From: JALUUH01 sp964636675
Lineage (GTDB): Bacteria > Pseudomonadota > Gammaproteobacteria > S012-40
Reading direction: 5' to 3'
DNA length: 7,630 nt
NCBI GenBank assembly: GCA_964636675.1
Contig: CAZWUO010000183.1
Coordinates: 1 to 7,630, forward strand
Below are positions 1 through 5,386 of the stretch, one piece after another (within the stretch, counting starts at the first letter, position 1; each line of letters opens with the position of its first letter). A model generated the notes under the pieces. It did no database searches, had not been told where the DNA came from, and saw nothing but the letters and a program-made list of their open reading frames with translations. The translations under genes were made by a program, and so were the position numbers.

Positions 1-903
1 GTAGACTGGAAAACAATCTGGGCCTATGATCCCCAATACTATATGCCTATGCTGCATTTTGCGCGCATGCATCAGATTCCCGTTATCGCGCTCAATGTGC
101 AACGCACGCTAATACGTCACGCCGGAAAAGTTGGCTGGGAAAATTTATCCAAAAAAGATCGCGAGGGTGTTGGAGATTTAGCACCCGCCAAGCGGGCTTA
201 CCAAGAGATGCTGGCTGAAATATTCATGCAACACAAACCCGCCTCACATGCTGAAGAAAAAAAACAGGACACACCAGATAACACCCAAGAAACGCGTGAA
301 CAAGTTGCTGATCACAGCACCCCAGAAATACCCGAAGAGCTGTATGCCGACCCTATGTTCAAACGCTTTGTACAAGGCCAACTTATCTGGGATAGAGCAA
401 TGGCAGAAGCATCGGTCAACGCATTAAACAACAAGCAGGTTGAAACCGTCGTTAATATACTTGGCGCAGGACATATCCTGCCTGAAGTCTCGGTACCTTA
501 TCAGCTAGCATCTATGGGCGTACATAAAGTAATATCCCTAATGCCGTGGGATGGACGCATGGAGTGCGACCAGCTCAATACCCGTGTTGCACACTATGTG
601 CGTGGCTTAGCACTCCTCACGAAACCAGAAACCGCAGAAGCCAAGAAACCAAAACTCGGCGTATATCTTGAACTATCTGCAAAAGGTGTACGGGTGACTC
701 GCCTCGCGACTAACAGCATTGCCCAAGCAGCGGGAATAGCCGTCGGTGACATTATTACGCAAGCCGCCGGGGAAAAAATTCAACAAGTTTCCGAAATTAT
801 AGAAATTGTTCAGTCAATGACATGGGGTATCTGGCTACCCATGGAAGTAAACCGCGATGGTGACACCGTTGAAATAATTGCTAAGTTTTCTACTCGGCAA
901 TGA
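1..903 (+). CDS. ChaN/Tiki-like haem-binding domain protein with C-terminal PDZ domain (5' partial)
   Basis: The reading frame is open from base 1 and stops at TGA 901-903, giving 300 residues; the N-terminus, including any signal peptide, lies outside the window. Residues 1-205 look like the C-terminal half of the ChaN/Tiki haem-binding uptake family (Cofac_haem_bdg, formerly DUF399). Supporting stretches are IPVIALNV (residues 26-33), GQLIWDRAMAEA near residues 126-137, and GAGHILP at 155-161 followed by VPYQL. Residues about 78-114 are a polar, charged, proline-containing insertion. Residues about 218-297 form a PDZ domain (LGVYLEL, then AAGIAVGDIITQAAG). Known family members are surface or periplasmic haem-binding proteins, and the Tiki superfamily also contains metalloproteases. 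Acting as a haem or protein handler in the envelope is inferred. The family call is firm, but the substrate is unknown. A 209-base gap separates it from the next gene on the same strand. Confidence 0.85.
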   Translation, partial: VDWKTIWAYDPQYYMPMLHFARMHQIPVIALNVQRTLIRHAGKVGWENLSKKDREGVGDLAPAKRAYQEMLAEIFMQHKPASHAEEKKQDTPDNTQETREQVADHSTPEIPEELYADPMFKRFVQGQLIWDRAMAEASVNALNNKQVETVVNILGAGHILPEVSVPYQLASMGVHKVISLMPWDGRMECDQLNTRVAHYVRGLALLTKPETAEAKKPKLGVYLELSAKGVRVTRLATNSIAQAAGIAVGDIITQAAGEKIQQVSEIIEIVQSMTWGIWLPMEVNRDGDTVEIIAKFSTRQ

Positions 904-1053
904 TGATTTCTGGGATGATCGTCGATGAAAAACCACATGCGCTTATTTTTCAAATAGTTGCAAAATAAAGTTTCAGTCTGTCGCCTTTTGAAGACAGAAA
1001 CCGCAGCCATTATTCCAGAAAAAATATTGAACCCACGAAAAAATAAATTAAGG

Positions 1054-1059
1054 TATAAT
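1054..1059 (+). promoter_or_regulatory. Perfect TATAAT -10 box, probable promoter of the DUF4266-DUF3570-apbE set
   Basis: TATAAT matches the sigma-70 -10 consensus at all six positions and lies 53 bases before the chosen ATG of the DUF4266 gene, in an AT-rich gap. The best -35-like hexamer, TTGAAC at 1027-1032, is 21 bases away. That is longer than the usual 16-18, and there is no TGn extension. The promoter may therefore need an activator, or the -35 may simply be weak. Confidence 0.42.
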
Positions 1060-1112
1060 CCCTAAACTCCAAATTATCATTATTACTATTGTTACATGTT
1101 AAAAGAACAAAA

Positions 1113-1358
1113 ATGTTCAACCGACACCCAAAAAAATACTTTCTTATCATGCTTGCTTTATTAGCTATTGTCATCCTGCTCACCACAGGTTGTAGCTATC
1201 AAAGCATCAAGCCATGGCACCGCGATATTCTGTCACAAGATCGCGCACAAATTGTTTCCGACACTTTAGAATTTGATGCTGACGAACATATTTATTCGAG
1301 CAAGGAAGCTCCTAGAGGCGGTCAAGGAATTGGTGGCGGAGGCTGCGGATGCAATTAA
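1113..1358 (+). CDS. DUF4266 small lipoprotein with Gly/Cys-rich C-terminus
   Basis: This gene encodes 81 residues from ATG 1113. Residues 1-27 are a lipoprotein signal: basic N-terminus (RHPKK), hydrophobic core (LIMLALLAIVILL) and lipobox LTTGC with Cys27 as the acylated residue. The mature part is only about 55 residues. It contains KPWHRDILSQ, then DADEHIYSSKEA, and ends GGQGIGGGGCGCN. The KPW, DEH-Y-SKEA and GGGGCGCN blocks are what I recognise as DUF4266. An in-frame TTG at 1089 would add 8 residues (MLHVKRTK), but the ATG gives an ordinary signal peptide, so I prefer it. Neither start has a good Shine-Dalgarno site. It overlaps the DUF3570 gene by 10 bp, so the two are very probably co-expressed. 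The absence of Asp after Cys27 suggests sorting to the outer membrane. The function of the family is not established. The two terminal cysteines could bind metal, exchange disulfides or be modified. Confidence 0.85.
   Translation: MFNRHPKKYFLIMLALLAIVILLTTGCSYQSIKPWHRDILSQDRAQIVSDTLEFDADEHIYSSKEAPRGGQGIGGGGCGCN
1338..1342 (+). promoter_or_regulatory. Shine-Dalgarno site of the DUF3570 gene, inside the DUF4266 coding end
   Basis: GGAGG lies 6 bases before ATG 1349, which supports that start. It is made from the Gly codons of the Gly-rich tail of the upstream gene, so the same bases encode the conserved tail and load ribosomes for the next gene. Confidence 0.7.
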
Positions 1359-2746
1359 AGAAAAAAAATTCTGTGCGTAAGCAACTCGCACTGGCAACTT
1401 CAGCACTCTTTATCGGTACTCAAGCATACGCCCCAAACACCGTTGCTGCACTGGGCTTAGAGATACCCGTTGTCGATACGAGCAAAGCGAATAAAAAAAT
1501 CAACAATCAAACAAACATCAACAATGATTTTTTCGAAATCTCCAGCCTTTATTATGCAGAAAATGACCGCGTTAAAGTCAATAAAATGCAAACGCTTATT
1601 ATTAATCAGTTCGGAGACAATGACTTAATAAAAACCAATTTTATTTACGACACCATGACAGGAGCTTCCCCGAACGGACGTAAATATAATCCTAATACAT
1701 CCGGCCTTGTTACTTTAACCACCGCTTCCGGCAATACATTTTCTACCGAAGGTTCATCCGCAAACCCCGCAGGGGCCACTTGGCTAACCACCTTCCAAGA
1801 TGAACGCCTCGCGGGGAGTATCGAATGGGATCATTCTATCACTTCAATCCTAACAAGCACATTAGGCACCAGTACCTCAACAGAAAATGATTACACCTCT
1901 TATTCAGCAACCGCAAAAATTTTGCTCGAACTTAATCAGAAACGCACGGCATTTACGGTCGGCAGCTCTTTCACCCAAGACACTATTCGATCAATTGGCG
2001 GCAATCCGGAAGGCTTAGGTATTTTAACCTGTGATAACGATGCTGCGGCGCGTTCTTTTGCACCGACATGGTTGAATTGCAATGCAAGCATGAATCGCTT
2101 TAAGTCGAACAATAAATCAATCACTGATTATTTTTTTGGCGTCACCCAAGTATGGAATCAACGTACTTTATTGCAACTTAATTATTCCAGAGGCAGTCAA
2201 GACGGTTATTTATCCGACCCGTATAAACAAGCCAGCGTAATCAATACAGATTTTAATGCTCAAAGAGAAATTGCGATACTGCATGAAAAACGCCCTGACG
2301 TTCGCAATACTCAAAGTGTTTTTTTTAGACTGGTTAATGCGCCTACCGATAAATTATCAGCTAACCTAAGCTATCGCTATTTTTGGGATGACTGGAAAAT
2401 TGCCTCACACACCTTGGACAGCAGATTCAGATTTAATCTGAATGAAAACTTCTATCTGCAAGCACACGTCCGTTATAATAATCAATCATCCGCATTTTTT
2501 TTCAGCCCTTACATTGATGTCACGGGTAAAACAGCAGAAGAATTTAGCAGACCCACTTTTTTTAGCGCCGACCATCGCTTGGGCAGCCAAGTTACCACAA
2601 CCACCGGCATTAAGCTCGGACGTAACTTAGGCGATGTCGGAAAAGTAGGCCTGCGTATTGAGCAAATGCGCCAATGGTATACGAATAATCAAATCCCTAA
2701 TATGAAGGCTTGGATTATCCAGATGTTACTCACGGTTAAGTTTTAG
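1349..2746 (+). CDS. DUF3570 outer-membrane beta-barrel protein with candidate flavinylation motif
   Basis: This gene encodes 465 residues. Residues 1-27 are a Sec signal (KKKNSVRK, hydrophobic stretch, probable cleavage after TQAYA). The rest is rich in alternating polar/aromatic strands and ends in Phe (LLTVKF), as outer-membrane barrels do. Blocks that I associate with DUF3570 are YDTMTGASPNG (100-110), AILHEKRPDVRN and SYRYFWDDWKIASHT. Residues 101-107, D-T-M-T-G-A-S, fit the ApbE target pattern D-x-x-[ST]-G-A-[ST], making Ser107 a candidate FMN-linked residue; this is inference. There are only two cysteines, C228 and C244, in one polar loop, so a disulfide is possible. The start overlaps the DUF4266 gene and has a good ribosome binding site. 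An apbE gene follows after 135 bases. The gene contains several T7 and T8 runs. The family call is strong, the barrel topology is inferred, and the role is unknown. Confidence 0.87.
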   Translation: MQLKKKNSVRKQLALATSALFIGTQAYAPNTVAALGLEIPVVDTSKANKKINNQTNINNDFFEISSLYYAENDRVKVNKMQTLIINQFGDNDLIKTNFIYDTMTGASPNGRKYNPNTSGLVTLTTASGNTFSTEGSSANPAGATWLTTFQDERLAGSIEWDHSITSILTSTLGTSTSTENDYTSYSATAKILLELNQKRTAFTVGSSFTQDTIRSIGGNPEGLGILTCDNDAAARSFAPTWLNCNASMNRFKSNNKSITDYFFGVTQVWNQRTLLQLNYSRGSQDGYLSDPYKQASVINTDFNAQREIAILHEKRPDVRNTQSVFFRLVNAPTDKLSANLSYRYFWDDWKIASHTLDSRFRFNLNENFYLQAHVRYNNQSSAFFFSPYIDVTGKTAEEFSRPTFFSADHRLGSQVTTTTGIKLGRNLGDVGKVGLRIEQMRQWYTNNQIPNMKAWIIQMLLTVKF

Positions 2747-2881
2747 GAAGTGTTAGCGAGTAAATAGACCGCTCTGTGACGCATCACCTAAAATACCTAC
2801 TTTTAGTATTGAAAAAAAACTAAGCCGACAAACTTTCTCTAACTTTTTCAGCATTCATTTTTTACGTGGCAACCTCAAAAA
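2747..2881 (+). other. Intergenic spacer between the DUF3570 gene and apbE
   Basis: This 135-base AT-rich spacer contains an A8 run (2812-2819). It also has a weak 6-bp inverted repeat, CTAAAA at 2788-2793 with TTTTAG at 2801-2806, which is not followed by a T-run and so is not a convincing terminator. No purine-rich ribosome binding site precedes the apbE ATG. I see no clear promoter, so read-through from the upstream genes is the simplest reading. Confidence 0.4.
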
Positions 2882-3769
2882 ATGGCTCAAATACAAAAAA
2901 AAAATAACTATTGGCTGGGAACATTTGATTGCATGGCGAGTCCATGCGAAATTTTTATCCGCACCGAAGACGCGACACACGCAAAAAAAATCATACAAAT
3001 TGCCACAACTGAAGCCCGTCGTATAGAAAAAAAATACAGTCGCTATGCAACAAATAATATTATTGATCAGATTAATAACGCCAATGGAAAAACCCTATCC
3101 GTCGACGAAGAAACCGCGTTGCTGCTCGACTATGCCGAGCAATGCTACCAATTAAGTGATGGTTTATTTGATGTAACGGCAGGCGTATTACGCAAATTCT
3201 GGCGCTTCGATGGCAGCAACAATATACCCAAGCAGCAAGACATTGAGCAGATTATTCGTTATATAGGCTGGCATAAAGTGAAATGGCAAAAACCCTTGTT
3301 AACACTAAGCCCAGGAATGGAAATTGATTTTGGTGGCATCGGCAAAGAATATGCGGTCGACCGGGTCACAACACTGATAAAACAAACATCTTCTGCATTT
3401 GCATTGATCAATTTTGGTGGCGACATGGCAGCTGTTGGCTTCCAGTCGCATATGGAAAAACCTTGGGAAATAGGCTTGCAAGACCCGGAAAATCCAGAAT
3501 CAGGCCCGATAGCAAGAATAAAACTCAGTCATGGCGCCGTAGCCACTAGCGGTGATAGCAATCGTTTTCTATTAAAAGACGGACAACGCTATAGCCATAT
3601 CTTAAATCCAAAAACAGGATGGCCCATAGACAACGCGGCAAAACAAGTGACGGTGATGGCACCGACGTGCATCGAAGCCGGCATGCTCGCAACATTTGCA
3701 ATATTGCAGGGCTTAGATGCGGAAAACTTCCTAGCCGCACAAGATGTGGAATATCGTATTGTCTTTTAA
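2882..3769 (+). CDS. apbE: ApbE-family FAD:protein FMN transferase
   Basis: This 295-residue protein has the full ApbE fold. Recognisable elements are FDCMASPCEI near the N-terminus (15-24), DGLFDVTAG (93-101), the flavin-binding core IDFGGIGKEYAVDR (148-161), NFGGDMAAVG (177-186), GAVATSGDSNRF (218-229) and the HILNPKTGWPI block (239-249). ApbE cleaves FAD and attaches FMN to Ser/Thr in a D-x-x-[ST]-G-A-[ST] motif, using Mg2+. At the usual metal-site A-D-x-L-[AS]-T, this protein reads A-G-M-L-A-T (266-271), with Glu265 nearby and Thr271 kept. No signal peptide is visible, although many family members are exported lipoproteins. A stop at 2840-2842 and no earlier in-frame start rule out a longer form. 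There is no good Shine-Dalgarno site before ATG 2882, and an A10 run occupies 2895-2904. The likely client is the DUF3570 protein upstream (inference). Confidence 0.92.
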   Translation: MAQIQKKNNYWLGTFDCMASPCEIFIRTEDATHAKKIIQIATTEARRIEKKYSRYATNNIIDQINNANGKTLSVDEETALLLDYAEQCYQLSDGLFDVTAGVLRKFWRFDGSNNIPKQQDIEQIIRYIGWHKVKWQKPLLTLSPGMEIDFGGIGKEYAVDRVTTLIKQTSSAFALINFGGDMAAVGFQSHMEKPWEIGLQDPENPESGPIARIKLSHGAVATSGDSNRFLLKDGQRYSHILNPKTGWPIDNAAKQVTVMAPTCIEAGMLATFAILQGLDAENFLAAQDVEYRIVF

Positions 3770-3812
3770 ATCCCGTAAACACGACGAGTAAAACAGACTT
3801 GCAAACCCAAAA

Positions 3813-3847
3813 GACTGGCGAATTATCAAGTTGATAATCCGCCAGTC
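3813..3847 (-). terminator. Terminator hairpin between convergent units, strongest for the - strand
   Basis: GACTGGCG at 3813-3820 pairs with CGCCAGTC at 3840-3847, and ATTATCAA with TTGATAAT in between, giving a near-perfect stem with the centre at 3830. The only non-Watson-Crick position (3821 with 3839) is A-C in + strand RNA but a G-U wobble in - strand RNA. On the - strand the stem is followed directly by TTTT. It starts 8 bases past the DUF1501 stop codon in the - direction. It lies 44 bases past the apbE stop in the + direction, so it may serve both genes. Confidence 0.75.
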
Positions 3848-3854
3848 GCAATAT

Positions 3855-5372
3855 TTATTCAGCGGGTGGTGGCGGTGGTTGCGTCCATTCATTAGCAGGA
3901 CTGACAAAATCAATTGGATCAATATTGTCCGTCATTATTTGCGGATTTTGAATACCAAAATCTTGATAAATCGTTGAAGCCACCGCAAAAGGTTGGGCGG
4001 AATAACTATCTTGCGTTGGGCGCGTATATTGGCGCACAGAACCTTCAAAATAACTCTCCGTCTTGCCTATTATTTTACCCAATGCATGGCCAGCAACACC
4101 GCCTGTTGTAATACTCGCCGCATTTGGATTTGCGCCCGCAGTAAACAGGTTTTGATTATTTCCGTGATCCCAGCCCATAGAATCATTAAGATGAGCATTA
4201 CGCCCAAAATCACCATAAACATTAATAATGACGTTAGCTCTACCCTCTGCTTCTAAATGTTTGGTAGCGATATTCAAGGCATTCATCAGATTTCTAAGTT
4301 TTCCAGGATAATCCTCTAAAGCTGAATCATGATCATCCCATCCACCGAGGCCGCCACTGCCTAAACTCACAAATAAAGTATCGGGATTACCAATCAACAA
4401 ATTAACCGCCGCACGCAAACGTCGGCCAAAATTTGTGTTCGGATATTCTAGACGCGACGCCGTAGGGTTTTCCGCAGTTGCCACAAAATCAGGATCAAGA
4501 GGCATTTGGTTATCCGTATTGATGCGGTCATCCAAATCATTGATGAATACTTCAATTTCTTTGCGTTTAGCAAATGCATCATTGACTTTTAGGTATTGGC
4601 TACCACCTGCGTTTGCCACCGTTTGCGCCAAGGCTTCGATAATCTCGTCTTGCTCTGAGCTGAGGGTCGAATTAATATTTCGCTTATAAGGATTATTTAA
4701 ATCCTTATCCAATGATATCGCCTTTAGGTTTTGCGAAGCTAAAGTATCCCCTCGATTAAACACAACCGAATCGCCTTCGAAGGTTACAAAGGGAAAAATA
4801 GCGTCTGGAGAAATCACATTGTTCGCCGCCAGCACTGACGCTAGGTTTGTCGCAATACCCGGACGATCATCTGCAACGCCCATCAAACCGGTTAGGTTGG
4901 AAAAAATACTCGGTCGATGTGCTCTTGAGTCATCCATCGTTCGATAAAGTGTGCGCAATACGGTTAGGCGCCCTCTGACAACCATATCTTCCATCACTTC
5001 ACCGCCCGCACCATTGGCACCCCCGCCCCAAAATTGATTGTGGGTCACGCTTGCGCCAAATGCTCCCTCATCTGTGACCAAAGCAGTATCATATTTGTTA
5101 GATGAACCCTCATTAATTTCTCGGATATTAGTGAGGTTGCCACCAAGCTCCGAGGGCCCACCATATAAAAATATATTAATCACTTGCGGCATAACAGTGG
5201 GCTTTACATAATCAACTTCGCCCACTACAAAAGCGCGTGCATTAATCAGTTTGCGTTGTGAAACACCAAGAGCGCTTGCATCAGAAATTAAACCGCGACC
5301 ACCTAACATTGATGGAATTAATACGGCGCTTCCGAAAAGGCCCATTGATTTTACAAAATCTCTTCTTTTCAT
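3855..5372 (-). CDS. DUF1501 family protein with Tat signal
   Basis: This 505-residue protein begins KRRDFVKSMG, a twin-arginine signal followed by a hydrophobic stretch (GLFGSAVLIPSML), so it is probably exported folded. DUF1501 belongs to the sulfatase/alkaline phosphatase-like superfamily. Matching blocks are NIFLYGGPSELGG (66-78), the GGLGGWDDHDSA block (340-351, usually G-G-W-D-x-H), YGDFGRN (386-392, usually S-E-F-G-R) and MGWDHGNNQNLF (399-410, usually G-x-D-H-G). The Asp/His residues of these blocks are the likely metal ligands. Asp replaces the usual Glu in the D-F-G-R block. The C-terminus is a short polyproline tail (QPPPPPAE). The start has a strong AGGAGG 8 bases upstream that overlaps the stop of the preceding gene, so the pair is translationally coupled. 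DUF1501 genes are commonly paired with DUF1800 genes. Substrate and reaction are unknown. Confidence 0.88.
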   Translation of the reverse strand: MKRRDFVKSMGLFGSAVLIPSMLGGRGLISDASALGVSQRKLINARAFVVGEVDYVKPTVMPQVINIFLYGGPSELGGNLTNIREINEGSSNKYDTALVTDEGAFGASVTHNQFWGGGANGAGGEVMEDMVVRGRLTVLRTLYRTMDDSRAHRPSIFSNLTGLMGVADDRPGIATNLASVLAANNVISPDAIFPFVTFEGDSVVFNRGDTLASQNLKAISLDKDLNNPYKRNINSTLSSEQDEIIEALAQTVANAGGSQYLKVNDAFAKRKEIEVFINDLDDRINTDNQMPLDPDFVATAENPTASRLEYPNTNFGRRLRAAVNLLIGNPDTLFVSLGSGGLGGWDDHDSALEDYPGKLRNLMNALNIATKHLEAEGRANVIINVYGDFGRNAHLNDSMGWDHGNNQNLFTAGANPNAASITTGGVAGHALGKIIGKTESYFEGSVRQYTRPTQDSYSAQPFAVASTIYQDFGIQNPQIMTDNIDPIDFVSPANEWTQPPPPPAE

Positions 5373-5380
5373 GGACTTTT

Positions 5381-5386
5381 CCTCCT
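5381..5386 (-). promoter_or_regulatory. Strong Shine-Dalgarno site of the DUF1501 gene overlapping the upstream stop codon
   Basis: On the - strand AGGAGG lies 8 bases before the DUF1501 ATG. Its first two bases are the last two of the TAG stop (5387-5385) of the DUF1800-like gene. Ribosomes finishing the first gene therefore sit on the start region of the second, which supports translational coupling. Confidence 0.8.

Noticed and set aside
977..998. TCTGTC/GACAGA hairpin as terminator of the ChaN-PDZ gene
   Set aside because: The stem is 6 bp with a 10-base loop, and no T-run follows on the + strand.
1089..1112. TTG start for the DUF4266 gene, adding eight residues
   Set aside because: The ATG at 1113 gives a normal lipoprotein signal, and the TTG has no ribosome binding site.
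2788..2810. CTAAAA/TTTTAG repeat after the DUF3570 gene as a terminator
   Set aside because: The stem is only AT-rich, it competes with an AATAC/GTATT pairing, and an A-run rather than a T-run follows.
3546..3922. Several overlapping open frames around the apbE end and the convergent gap
   Set aside because: They are shadows of the apbE and DUF1501 coding frames with unlikely compositions, and they run through the terminator hairpin.
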